Assembly: GCA_963787285.1 (NCBI GenBank)
Contig: CAWBCM010000005.1
Coordinates: 1 to 64,000, forward strand
Reading direction: 5' to 3'
Length of the DNA: 64,000 bases
Source of the DNA: JAHEJN01 sp963787285
GTDB taxonomy: Bacteria; Actinomycetota; Acidimicrobiia; Acidimicrobiales; JAHEJN01
Positions 47,806 through 56,369 of the stretch are shown one piece after another. The notes beneath the pieces were generated by a model. That model made no database searches. It was not told where the DNA came from and saw only the letters and a program-made list of their open reading frames with translations. Each line of letters opens with the position of its first letter. The stretch's first letter is position 1. Both the position numbers and the translations under genes were made by a program.

Positions 47806-48663
47806 TCAGCTGTGCGACGGCGGGCGGTGGCCCCAGAAGCTGGGCTTGGTGATCTGGGCAACGGTCCAGGTCGCCTCGTCCACCAGGAGCCCACCGCAGC
47901 CGAACTCCACGTCGAACCCCGACGGCGAACGGCTGTAGAACGACACCATCCGATCGTTGGTGTGCTTCCCGATCCCCATCGAGATCGGCGTGCCGGTGTC
48001 GAAATGACGGTCGAGGGCGTAGCCGACGTCGTCCAGCGTGTTCGCCTCCAGCATGAAGTGATAGAGCGCCGGCTCGGATGCAGCGACGAGGGCCAGGCTG
48101 TGGTGGCGCGGGTTGCACCGCAGGAAGACCACGTCGTCGCCGCCGGGTTTCCAGTAGTCGCTCACGCGGAACCCGAGCACTTTGGTGTAGAAGTCGATGG
48201 ACTCCGCCAGGTACGGAGTGCCGAGCACGATGTGTCCCATCCCCTGGGGCCCGGTGCAGTAACCGCTGACACCGGTGGGTGACACGAAAAGCTCGTGGTC
48301 GTGGATCGGGCCGTGAAAGAGCTCGAGCTCGAACCCTCCGGGATCGGTCGTGCGGATCAGCCCTCGTACCCGGCGTTGGGCGCACTCGTTCGTCGACGCG
48401 ACTTCTGTGGTGAATCCGGCCGCTGCGAGCTCTGCGGCGGCGCATTCGAGCGCCGCACCGTCGGGAAGCTCCCAGCCCACGAAGGCCAATCCCTCGCCGG
48501 CATCGCCGGCACGAACCGCCACTCGGTAGGGCCGCTCGTCGATCTTCATCCGAAAGCCGTTGCCTTCGGTGACCACCATCGATCCCAGTAGTTCTGCGTA
48601 CTCTCGCCAGCGATCGATGTCGGCCACCTCGACCCCGATGTAGCCCAGACTCCGAATGTCCAT
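47806..48663 (-). CDS. Type I extradiol ring-cleavage dioxygenase (2,3-dihydroxybiphenyl-like)
   Basis: 285-residue two-domain vicinal oxygen chelate protein that opens catechol-type rings next to the hydroxyl pair. Domain 1 starts MDIRSLGYIGVEVADIDRW. Domain 2 carries the iron ligands: His in GMGHIVLGTPYLAES, His in EPALYHFMLEANTLDDVG and Glu in SRSPSGFDVEFGCGG. It ends TKPSFWGHRPPSHS. It starts the minus-strand catabolic row and is divergent from the AraC regulator 95 bases away, presumably its activator. Aromatic or steroid catechols are candidate substrates. Confidence 0.92.
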   Translation of the reverse strand: MDIRSLGYIGVEVADIDRWREYAELLGSMVVTEGNGFRMKIDERPYRVAVRAGDAGEGLAFVGWELPDGAALECAAAELAAAGFTTEVASTNECAQRRVRGLIRTTDPGGFELELFHGPIHDHELFVSPTGVSGYCTGPQGMGHIVLGTPYLAESIDFYTKVLGFRVSDYWKPGGDDVVFLRCNPRHHSLALVAASEPALYHFMLEANTLDDVGYALDRHFDTGTPISMGIGKHTNDRMVSFYSRSPSGFDVEFGCGGLLVDEATWTVAQITKPSFWGHRPPSHS

Positions 48664-48758
48664 GACTGCCCTCCGTGTTCGGTTCCTGGAACGAGCATGT
48701 TCCCGCCGCCCTCGTCCGGCAAGGTGGAAACATGGCCCGTCGATGGTAAAAACAGGAC

Positions 48759-49685
48759 ATGTCGGTCGAGGTTGCGCCGGTGCGGTACCAACCGCACGAC
48801 GATGCCTACCCGCTCGAAGTCGAGGTGATCGGTGCCGAAGCGCTACGTGCCCGAGTGGCGTCGCGGCCACGGCGAGGGTTCGAGCGGATCGACTTCCAGT
48901 GCTTCTTGTTCGTGCGATCGGGTTCCTACACGCACACGGTGGACTTCGACACCCACCAGTGCACGGCGGGGTCGTGCGTGCTGATCGGGCCCGGGCAGGT
49001 CCATCGCTTCGGACCGCCGAGCGACTGGGACGGCTGGATGCTCGTCGTCGGACCGCACCAGGTCGCCGACCTGGTCGGATCGCTCCCGACCCACATCCGA
49101 ACCGACCACCGGCTCGCGGCAACCATCACCGAGCTGTTCGAACGAATGACCGCAGACGCAGCCCTGCCGGCCGACCACACACAGCTCGACGACCTCCTCG
49201 CTCTCCAGGCCCAGGTGTTGGTACGTCGGCTGGCCCTGGGCGACACCGGCGAGGCGACCGAGCACCTCATCGATCCCAACCTGCTCGAGCGGTTCCGCGA
49301 CTTCCGCTCGGCGGTCGACCAACAGTACCGACGATGGCACCACGTCGACCCCTATGCCCGGCACCTCGCGTGTTCGACGAAGAGCCTGAACCGGGCGTGC
49401 CGGGCCGCCGGCAATGTGACGGCCAAGCGGGTGATCGTCGAGCGCATCATCCTCGAAGCCAAACGACTCCTGGCCCACAGCGGCGACACAGCGGCGAGGA
49501 TCAGCGCCGATCTCGGCTTCGACGAACCGACCAACTTCTCGAAGTTCTTCCGACGCGAGACCGATCTCACGCCTACCGCATTCCGAGCCACCGTCGGGAG
49601 GCAAGGAGCACGGTCCGATCAGATGGATCGGGCGGTCACCCAGCCGAACTCCGACGAAATCCGGACACCGAAGCGGTCGCTGTAG
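48759..49685 (+). CDS. AraC-family transcriptional regulator
   Basis: 308 residues. A cupin-like N-terminal sensor (FERIDFQCFLFVRSGSYTHT, GSCVLIGPGQVHRFGPPSDW) is followed by two helix-turn-helix units: YARHLACSTKSLNRACRAAG, and then DTAARISADLGFDEPTNFSKFFRRETDLTP (positions about 49,480-49,575). Its position divergent from the extradiol dioxygenase suggests control of that row. The 3' end overlaps the convergent methyltransferase gene by about 65 bases; an earlier stop or an artefactual tail after TAFRATVGRQ is possible. Confidence 0.87.
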   Translation: MSVEVAPVRYQPHDDAYPLEVEVIGAEALRARVASRPRRGFERIDFQCFLFVRSGSYTHTVDFDTHQCTAGSCVLIGPGQVHRFGPPSDWDGWMLVVGPHQVADLVGSLPTHIRTDHRLAATITELFERMTADAALPADHTQLDDLLALQAQVLVRRLALGDTGEATEHLIDPNLLERFRDFRSAVDQQYRRWHHVDPYARHLACSTKSLNRACRAAGNVTAKRVIVERIILEAKRLLAHSGDTAARISADLGFDEPTNFSKFFRRETDLTPTAFRATVGRQGARSDQMDRAVTQPNSDEIRTPKRSL

Positions 49686-50399
49686 GTCGGGGTGAAGGTG
49701 TCGGTCAGTGCGTCGACGAACGCGTCGTAGCCCACGTTTTCGATGGCAGGCACCGACGGACCGGCTGCAGCCATCGCCCTCACCGCCGTGGCGACGTCGG
49801 GCCACTCGTTGACGACCTCGACCGTGCCGCGATCGGCGAGCTCGAAGCCAGTCGAAGCGAGCATGTCTTCGAGGACCCCGGCACTTCCCGTGTCGCCCTG
49901 GGTCATCATGGCGCCGCTGTGGCTTTCCGCAGAGAACTCCATGACCTCGAGGAAATAGGGCAACAAGCCGAGCCGTTCCAGCGGCCCCCAGAAGGTGAGT
50001 CCGATCCGGCCACCCGGCTTGAGCACACGATGCGTTTCCCGCAGGGCCTGCTCACAACCCTTCCAGATCCCGTTGAAGCTGGTTGCCGCGTCGAAGGAGT
50101 CGTCGGGGAAGGGCATGGCGAACATGTCACCGCACTCGAAGGTCGCCGCCGGCGTGCGGATCCGGGCAATGTCCAGGAGCGGATCAGCTGCGTCCAATCC
50201 GGTGACGATGCAGCCACGAGCTGCGGCGCGTGATGCAGCGAAGCCGGACCCACACGCAACATCGAGCAGCGAGGCTCCCGACCCGACTTCGATTCGATCG
50301 AAGATCAGTTCGTTCGCGTTCAGCGCTGTACGGCTCGAAGAGATAGGCCCACTCCTTCGCCCGGGCACCCCAGCCTTCACCGGCCTCGATCCAACCCAT
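49619..50399 (-). CDS. Class I SAM-dependent methyltransferase, frameshifted
   Basis: About 260 residues starting MGWIEAGEGWGARAKEWAYL. After a frameshift near 50,325 it continues as ANELIFDRIEVGSGASLLDV followed by ACGSGFAA (motif I). Later come CGDMFAMPFPDDSFDAATSF and HRVLKPGGRIGLTFWG. It is a UbiE/biotin-synthesis-type small-molecule methyltransferase with no identifiable substrate. The 3' end overlaps the AraC gene tail on the opposite strand. Confidence 0.82.
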
Positions 50400-50500
50400 T
50401 GCTTCCCCCTGGCGTCGGCCCTCGTCAGGACGGAATCGGAACGTGCCGCTGAGCCTAGACGCCTACTGCGGGCAGCGAACGACGGGGGGCGGTGACCTGG

Positions 50501-50573
50501 CGTCAACGGGAACGGGGCGGACGCCGGAAATGGCATGCGTCGACGGGAACGGGGCGGACGCCGAAAGGGCATG
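50501..50573 (+). repeat. Two-copy ~36-bp tandem repeat
   Basis: Units at 50,501-50,537 and 50,538-50,573, each GTC.ACGGGAACGGGGCGGA followed by CGCCG and GGCATGC, with a few differences. Non-coding, between the methyltransferase start and the universal stress protein stop. Confidence 0.7.
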
Positions 50574-50581
50574 CCCGGTCG

Positions 50582-51430
50582 TCACACCTCGGTGTCGGCG
50601 GGGATGAGAACCACCGGCCGGTCACTGCGGTGCACCGTCTTCAACGCGACCCCTCCGATTCGGAGCCCGGTGAAGCCGCCGAGGCCTCGCGCTCCGACCA
50701 CGACAACGTCGGTGCGCTCGTCCTTCGCGGTCTGCAGGAGCGCGTCAGCAGCATTGGCGCCTTGGAGCGCAATGGCTTCGAAGGCCACGCCGGAAGTGGT
50801 GAGATCGCTTGCGAGGTCTTCGCGGATCTGTTCTTCGAATGCCTGCCGCCAGTTCTCAGGGATGGTGGGTTGTGTCCCTTCGAAGTACAGCTGATCAACC
50901 GAGGCCACCACGATCCGCACGTCGGCCACCGCAGCGAGCTCGCGAACCCACCGGAGCGCGGCTCTCGATCCCGAAGACCCGTCAGCGCCCACCAGCACGC
51001 TTCGGACGGGAAGGCTCACTGCGCCCCCGACGACGGCGACCGGCACGGGGGAGTTGTGGGCCAGCCATTCGGCGACGCTCCCGAAATGCAGAAGCCCCGG
51101 GCCGGCGGACCGCCCGATCCGCCCAACGACGACGAGATCGGCCTGCTCCCGGTCAGCGACACGACGAATCCCCTGTCTCGGATCACCGCGTTCGACGACG
51201 GTCCGCACCCGCACGTCACCGAGCTCGGCCGCGCCGATCCACGTTTCGAGCTGCTGCTGTTGTTCCGTCGACAAGGCCTCGACCCGTTGCGGTGGCAGCT
51301 CGGATTCGGTCGGAACGAAGCCGGTCATCACCACGATCTCGGCCTGGTGGAGCGCAGCGAGATGGGCGGCCCAGCGCATGGCATTCGCGGAACCACCTGA
51401 CCCGTCTGCACCAACCACGATCTTCTTCAT
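50582..51430 (-). CDS. Tandem universal stress protein (UspA-type)
   Basis: 282 residues made of two Usp domains. Domain 1 starts MKKIVVGADGSGGSANAMRW and has the ATP-binding loop VVGRIGRSAGPGLLHFGSVA. Domain 2 starts SVLVGADGSSGSRAALRWVR and has VVGARGLGGFTGLRIGGVAL. Both keep the G-x2-G-x9-G-type nucleotide motif in near-canonical form. In actinobacteria such proteins respond to hypoxia, starvation or redox stress. It is divergent from a second tandem Usp gene across 207 bases. Confidence 0.92.
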   Translation of the reverse strand: MKKIVVGADGSGGSANAMRWAAHLAALHQAEIVVMTGFVPTESELPPQRVEALSTEQQQQLETWIGAAELGDVRVRTVVERGDPRQGIRRVADREQADLVVVGRIGRSAGPGLLHFGSVAEWLAHNSPVPVAVVGGAVSLPVRSVLVGADGSSGSRAALRWVRELAAVADVRIVVASVDQLYFEGTQPTIPENWRQAFEEQIREDLASDLTTSGVAFEAIALQGANAADALLQTAKDERTDVVVVGARGLGGFTGLRIGGVALKTVHRSDRPVVLIPADTEV

Positions 51431-51637
51431 GCCACGGCAACCTTGTTCGGGGCTCTCACCGGGGGCTCCGATCTCTGGTGCGCCTCATCGCGCTGCCGAC
51501 ATCATCCACGATGAGGAGCAACGGCGGCAGGGCCGAAGGTCCTCGCGGTTTCCGACGCCGCGGGACCTTGGCCCCTGGGTGCCGATCACGCCGGCAGTTA
51601 GCGTCTTGGGCACCTCAAGACATCCGAAAGCGTCGCC

Positions 51638-52561
51638 GTGCGCCGATTCACCAACATCCTGTTCTGCCCTCTGGGTGACAGAGGCAACCCGGCTGCAGCA
51701 AGGAGAGTCGTCGACCTGGCGGCCCGCAACGGCGCAGAGCTCACGCTGTTCGGTGTGATAGCCGAACCGTCCAGACTGCAGCGAGCGTTGCACGGCGCCG
51801 ACTACATCGACGCGATAAGGGAGGCCGAGGCGAGGGCGCTGACCGCGAAGCTGGCCCGCTGCGCGCCCGACACCGCAAACGGCCTGATCGAGACGAGGAT
51901 CGCATCCGGCAGCTCGGCGCTGCGCATCATCGAGCGAGTCCTGATCGCCGAACACGACCTCGTGGTCGTCACCACCGACGAAGACGACGAGGATCGCGCC
52001 GACATCAAGCGCCTGCTGCGCAAGTGCCCCTGCCCGGTGTGGGTGATTCGCCCGACCCGGGCCAGAATCCAGCGAGTCCTCGCTGCCGTGAATCCAGAGC
52101 CGTCCGAGGCCGAGCTGAATCGAACCATTCTCGAGCTCGCCGCATCGATGGTGAACGACTACGGCGGCGAGCTCCACGTCGTGCACGCATGGAAGCTCTA
52201 CGGCGAGGCGACCATTGCGTCCTCGGCGTTCATCCACACCTCCGCGGCGGAGATCGAAGCACTCTTGGAGAGCGAGCGAGCTTCTCACCTGCAGGCGCTC
52301 CACGACGTGCTGTCCGCTACGGGTCTCGAAACCGAGTCGTGGCAGATCCATCTCGAGAAGGGTCCGCCGGCGGGGGTGGTGCGCGAGGTCGTGGCGAGGC
52401 ACCGGATCAACCTTCTCGTCATGGGCACGATTGCTCGCACCGGTGTCGCAGGCCTGATCATGGGGAACACGGCCGAAGCGGTCCTGAACAGCGTGCGGTG
52501 TTCGGTCATCGCCCTCAAGCCGCCCGGGTTCGTCTCGCCGGTTCATCTGGTTGCCAAGTGA
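51638..52561 (+). CDS. Tandem universal stress protein (UspE-like)
   Basis: 307 residues with two degenerate Usp domains. Domain 1 (RRFTNILFCPLGDRGNPAAA) lacks a clear nucleotide loop. Domain 2 (IQRVLAAVNPEPSEAELNRT) ends with NLLVMGTIARTGVAGLIMGN, an intact ATP-binding type loop. The arrangement matches UspE. It is followed 15 bases later by a membrane molybdopterin protein, so it may be the first gene of a stress or redox operon. Confidence 0.88.
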   Translation: MRRFTNILFCPLGDRGNPAAARRVVDLAARNGAELTLFGVIAEPSRLQRALHGADYIDAIREAEARALTAKLARCAPDTANGLIETRIASGSSALRIIERVLIAEHDLVVVTTDEDDEDRADIKRLLRKCPCPVWVIRPTRARIQRVLAAVNPEPSEAELNRTILELAASMVNDYGGELHVVHAWKLYGEATIASSAFIHTSAAEIEALLESERASHLQALHDVLSATGLETESWQIHLEKGPPAGVVREVVARHRINLLVMGTIARTGVAGLIMGNTAEAVLNSVRCSVIALKPPGFVSPVHLVAK

Positions 52562-52576
52562 CGGTCGGCCCGGGGG

Positions 52577-53623
52577 ATGGCATCTTCGAGAGCAATGGCG
52601 GCCGAGACACAGAGAGGGCGAGCTCTGGCTGAGCTCATGGCCCGGCTGAAGACCGTGTTGCCGGTGTTGCTGGCTGCCGCGATCGGTACGGGGTTCTTGA
52701 TGTTCGCAGTCGGGTCGGCGTGGGCTGCCTTGGTGCTCCTCATTCACGCGACGGTGGGAACGACGCTCCTGGTCGGCGCAACGTTCCTGCTGGGCGCGAG
52801 CCGGCACGAACGACGCGCCGGCTCGCAGGTGGTGCTCGGCGTGGCGCTGATCGCCACGTCAATCCTGGGTCTGGCTCATGCCATCGTCGGCGTGGAGTCC
52901 ATCGGGGGTCGGGCGGTTCTCGTCATGCACGTGGAGCTCGGCATCCTGTCGCTTGTGCCCATGGTCTGGTGGGCGCTGCGGCATCGGAGCCGTGACAACG
53001 GCGTCGATTCTTCTCGTCGTGCGCTGCTCGATCCCGCTCGACTCGTCGGTCTTGCGCTGCTCACCCGAGGAGGGACAGAGGGCCTGGTGCGCGCGTTCTC
53101 GCTCCCAGGATCCCGACGGCGACGGACCGGCTCGTACCCACGGGGTTCGTTCGATCCCGGTTCCATGCCGACCACGATGTGGCTTCGCGACAAGCGACCG
53201 GACATCGACGTGGCCGATTGGACCCTCACCGTCCGGGGTTCCACCACCAGCCGCGCGTGGACCCACGAAGAGCTTGCCGCCTTCGATGACAGCCTTCGGG
53301 CCACGCTCGACTGCACGAGCGGCTGGTTCGCCACCCAGAATTGGGGAGGGGTCCGGGTTGATCGCCTTGTCCCCGACGGCGAGGGCGGCCGCAGTCTCGT
53401 GGTCCGGTCGGCGACCGGCTACCAGCGAAGATTTCCCATCGACGACGTCGATCACCTGATGCTTGCCACCCGCGTCGGCGGTGAGCCGCTGAGCAGCGGG
53501 CACGGACACCCTCTGCGCCTCGTTGCGCCGAATCGCCGGGGGTTCTGGTGGGTGAAATGGGTGGTCGAGATCGAGATAGACGATCGGCCGTGGTGGTGGC
53601 AGTCGCCCTTCCCGCTCGGATGA
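52577..53623 (+). CDS. Membrane protein with C-terminal sulfite oxidase-like molybdopterin domain
   Basis: 348 residues. Four hydrophobic helices in the first ~135 residues (TVLPVLLAAAIGTGFLMFAV, ALVLLIHATVGTTLLVGATF, VVLGVALIATSILGLAHAIV, VLVMHVELGILSLVPMVWWA) resemble a small cytochrome b-like unit. A SUOX-type molybdopterin domain follows: DIDVADWTLTVRGSTTSRAW, then ATLDCTSGWFATQNWGGVRV with the molybdenum-binding cysteine and YQRRFPIDDV. The domain is shorter than in sulfite oxidase and lacks the dimerisation part. Substrate unknown. It is probably a membrane-bound redox enzyme. Confidence 0.82.
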   Translation: MASSRAMAAETQRGRALAELMARLKTVLPVLLAAAIGTGFLMFAVGSAWAALVLLIHATVGTTLLVGATFLLGASRHERRAGSQVVLGVALIATSILGLAHAIVGVESIGGRAVLVMHVELGILSLVPMVWWALRHRSRDNGVDSSRRALLDPARLVGLALLTRGGTEGLVRAFSLPGSRRRRTGSYPRGSFDPGSMPTTMWLRDKRPDIDVADWTLTVRGSTTSRAWTHEELAAFDDSLRATLDCTSGWFATQNWGGVRVDRLVPDGEGGRSLVVRSATGYQRRFPIDDVDHLMLATRVGGEPLSSGHGHPLRLVAPNRRGFWWVKWVVEIEIDDRPWWWQSPFPLG

Positions 53624-53698
53624 GGGGGCAACCGAGACCGACCATCAACAGACGAAAGCCCCTGGCGCCGGCGATGGCGCGAGGGGCACGGTTGACCC

Positions 53699-54358
53699 AT
53701 GTCGAGGTGGGTCAAGGCGATCGCGTCGGGGTCGGTGTCCCCTCTCGAGCCGCGACGGCTCGTCGGTCTCGTCGTAGCGGTGCTGGCGTTGTCGGCCTCG
53801 CTCGCCGTGTTCCTCGCCCAGGTCGAGGTGACCGTCCAGGCGGTGGGGGAGACCAGGAGTTGCGGATCGGCCTTCGACAGTGCCACCGATCGGTCGGGTT
53901 GGGAACTGTGGTGGGCCCGCGATCTCGATGAGCCCGACAGCGGCGTTCGCTCGGCGCTCATCCGCAGCCACCTGTGTCCAGCCGCAATCAACCGGCAGAT
54001 CGGCGCGGCGGCGGCGCTGGGTGGTGCGGGCGTCATAGCTGCATTGTTGGCTGGATGGAAGACTCGGTCGGGGCTACAGCGTGGTTCGGCGAAAGAGACA
54101 ACGGGCGGCCGGATCGCAGCGCTCGGGAGGGCAACCTCGCTGGCGGGCGGGGTTCTCACCGTTGCGGGCGTGATTGCGGTCACCCTTCTCGTCGCCGATG
54201 CCGACTCGACGCTGTTCTTGTACACCGATCGCCTGGTCGTCGGCGTGGTGGGGCTCATCGTGCTGATGCCGACGATGGCGCTGTTCGTCATCGGACGGGT
54301 GCTGGCGCTCGCTGGTGCGCACCTGGATCGATTCGACCGGGAACGAACCCATGGCTAG
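53699..54358 (+). CDS. Multi-pass membrane protein
   Basis: 219 residues with about four transmembrane helices (LVGLVVAVLALSASLAVFLA, IGAAAALGGAGVIAALLAGW, LAGGVLTVAGVIAVTLLVAD, LVVGVVGLIVLMPTMALFVI). An extracytoplasmic loop between helices 1 and 2 contains two cysteines (SCGSAF and SHLCPAA). No family is recognised. The stop overlaps the start of the SagB-type lipoprotein gene by 8 bases, so the two are co-translated. Confidence 0.72.
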   Translation: MSRWVKAIASGSVSPLEPRRLVGLVVAVLALSASLAVFLAQVEVTVQAVGETRSCGSAFDSATDRSGWELWWARDLDEPDSGVRSALIRSHLCPAAINRQIGAAAALGGAGVIAALLAGWKTRSGLQRGSAKETTGGRIAALGRATSLAGGVLTVAGVIAVTLLVADADSTLFLYTDRLVVGVVGLIVLMPTMALFVIGRVLALAGAHLDRFDRERTHG

Positions 54359-55046
54359 GAGCCTGGCGGTACTAGTGATGGTGACAACCCTGACGGCGGG
54401 CTGCGTCTCCAGCGCCCCGAGCGCAGTGTTGGAGTCGACGCAGCGCTTCGGTGAGAGCATCGAGCTTCCCACCCCCGACCGCTCGGGTTCGGCAACGCTG
54501 GAACAGGTGTTGTCGCTGCGGAGGTCGCAGCGAGAGTATGCGCCCGACGAGCTCCCACTGGCGACGATCGGCCAGCTGTTCTGGGCCGCCCAGGGTGTCA
54601 CCGACGCGGTCGGTCATCGAACCGCACCGTCGGCTGGAGCAACGTATCCTCTCGAGCTCTATGCCGTCTCCGGGACCACCTTCATGCACTATCTGCCCAC
54701 CGGGCATCGGCTCGAGCAGCGCCCCGACGACACGACGCTCGCCCAGTTGGCGGCGGCCGCTTTCGGTCAGGGGTTCGTCGGTTCCGCCCCCGTTGTGATG
54801 GTGATCACCGGTGTTCAGGCACGGACCGAAGCCGAGTACGGCGCGGTGGCCGGCGATCTCGTGAACCGAGAGGCAGGCCACGCCGCGCAGAACCTACTCC
54901 TCGAGGCCACGTCGCTCGGTCTCGCGGCGGTTCCCATCGGCGGTTTCGACCCCGCGTCGGTGGCCCGCCTCTTGGCGCTGGCCCCCGGCGAGGAGGTGCT
55001 CTACCTACTACCTGTCGGCCATCCGGCCTCTTCCAACGGCTCCTGA
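54351..55046 (+). CDS. SagB/ThcOx-type nitroreductase-fold lipoprotein
   Basis: 231 residues from the ATG at 54,351. It has a lipoprotein signal (MARSLAVLVMVTTLTAGC), so the enzyme is exported and anchored. The nitroreductase fold follows: LEQVLSLRRSQREYAPDELP, AAQGVTDAVGHRTAPSAGAT, YPLELYAVSG, then GHAAQNLLLEATSLGLAAVP and VLYLLPVGHP, which closely match SagB-type dehydrogenases. The cytosolic members bind FMN and oxidise thiazolines or oxazolines. An external lipoprotein form with no cyclodehydratase nearby is unusual and argues for another substrate. Confidence 0.82.
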   Translation: MARSLAVLVMVTTLTAGCVSSAPSAVLESTQRFGESIELPTPDRSGSATLEQVLSLRRSQREYAPDELPLATIGQLFWAAQGVTDAVGHRTAPSAGATYPLELYAVSGTTFMHYLPTGHRLEQRPDDTTLAQLAAAAFGQGFVGSAPVVMVITGVQARTEAEYGAVAGDLVNREAGHAAQNLLLEATSLGLAAVPIGGFDPASVARLLALAPGEEVLYLLPVGHPASSNGS

Positions 55047-55157
55047 GGCCCCGGATCGCGGCGATAGCCGGACGGGCACCAGCTCAACTCGGCTCGAGCT
55101 GACGCCGAACCGTCTGGCCACAGGGTCCTGGGCGACCTGCCGGCGACATCTAGGGTC

Positions 55158-55868
55158 ATGGGTATGGACATCAGCCCGCAACAAGCCAGGGTTCTCGGTT
55201 GCCTGATCGAGAAGGCGGAGACCACCCCCGACAGCTATCCGCTGAGCTCGAACGCGCTCCGGGCCGCCTGCAACCAGGCGACCAATCGTGATCCGGTCGT
55301 CGACTACAGCGAGCGTGAGGTCGATGCCCTCATGATCGAGCTCCGCCAGCTCGGTCTGGCTCGCACCGTGACCGGCAGTGGTCATCGCGTCGGCAAGCAC
55401 AAGCACGTCGTCGACGGGGCCCTCGGCCTCGACGGCCACGAGCTGGCGGTGCTTGCGGTTCTGCTGCTGCGGGGGAGCCAGACGCGCAACGAGATCACCA
55501 ACCGAACAGCACGCTACGCGCGAGGCCCCGACGGTGATGCCGCCGCGGTCGACGCCGCGATCGACCGGCTCGCCGCCCGTTCCGATCCGCTCGTCGTGCG
55601 CCTCGAACGCCGGCCCGGCGAACGCGAGCCTCGCATCGACCAGTGCTGGGCTGCGAGCGGCGAGGGTGTCGCTCGTGCGCCGGTATCGGCCGATGCAGCG
55701 GTGGGGTCGTCGACAGCCACCCTCACCCCCATCCCGACACTCCCGCCCATCCCGCCCGACGAGCCCGGTGAGGTCACCACACTCGCTGGTCGGGTGGCGG
55801 CGCTGGAAGTGGCACTCGCCGAACAGACCCGTCGTCTCGACGAACTGCTGGAGGAGCTCGGCGACTGA
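55158..55868 (+). CDS. YceH (DUF480) family protein
   Basis: 236 residues from ATG 55,158 or 55,164. Two winged-helix units typical of DUF480 are seen (QQARVLGCLIEKAETTPDSY, SSNALRAACNQATNRDPVVD, ELAVLAVLLLRGSQTRNEIT). A proline-rich linker (PIPTLPPIPPDEPGE) and a C-terminal coiled coil (VAALEVALAEQTRRLDELLE) follow. The family is widespread and probably regulatory, but its target is unknown. The frame is complete, at normal length. Confidence 0.85.
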   Translation: MGMDISPQQARVLGCLIEKAETTPDSYPLSSNALRAACNQATNRDPVVDYSEREVDALMIELRQLGLARTVTGSGHRVGKHKHVVDGALGLDGHELAVLAVLLLRGSQTRNEITNRTARYARGPDGDAAAVDAAIDRLAARSDPLVVRLERRPGEREPRIDQCWAASGEGVARAPVSADAAVGSSTATLTPIPTLPPIPPDEPGEVTTLAGRVAALEVALAEQTRRLDELLEELGD

Positions 55869-55906
55869 CGCTTGCGGATCGATCCGACAGCGGCGAGTCT
55901 GCTCTG

Positions 55907-56296
55907 GTGGCGTTGTTCAAGAGGAAGCGCAGGAGCGACTCGGTTGATCCTGACGATCGCTCCCCGGCCACGGGGGTCAAGTACAAAGACCTCGCGGTGG
56001 TCGCGAAGCTGGTCGACGCCGGCGCCGACATGTCGCAGCCCCGCCACGTGCTCCACTACCTGTACTTCGACGATCGCGACGACGCCGAGACGGCCGCAGC
56101 CGAAGCACGACAGTCAGCCTTCGAGGTCGACGTGCGGGAGCCGCAGCCCCCGTCGCGGCCGCAATGGGCGCTGGTGTGTGAGCGACGCGGGGTGATTCTC
56201 GACGCGCCCACCATTTGCGACGGCAGAGACTTCTTCGAATCGCTCGCCTCGAGGTGCGGCGGCGACTACGACGGCTGGGAAGCCTCGGTCCGCTGA
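55907..56296 (+). CDS. RraB-family regulator of ribonuclease E
   Basis: 129 residues starting with a GTG (MALFKRKRRSDSVDPDDRSP). The RraB fold is visible: AKLVDAGADMSQPRHVLHYL, YFDDRDDAETAAAEARQSAF and FFESLASRCGGDYDGWEASV at the C-terminus. RraB proteins bind and restrain RNase E. The Arg/Lys-rich N-terminal tail is extra. The gene follows yceH by 38 bases. Confidence 0.82.
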   Translation: MALFKRKRRSDSVDPDDRSPATGVKYKDLAVVAKLVDAGADMSQPRHVLHYLYFDDRDDAETAAAEARQSAFEVDVREPQPPSRPQWALVCERRGVILDAPTICDGRDFFESLASRCGGDYDGWEASVR

Positions 56297-56369
56297 CCGG
56301 CCCGCAACCCTTGTCGGCACCCGCTGGCGAGAGTAGCTTTTCGAGGGGCCGAAGGCCCCGGAAGGAGCG

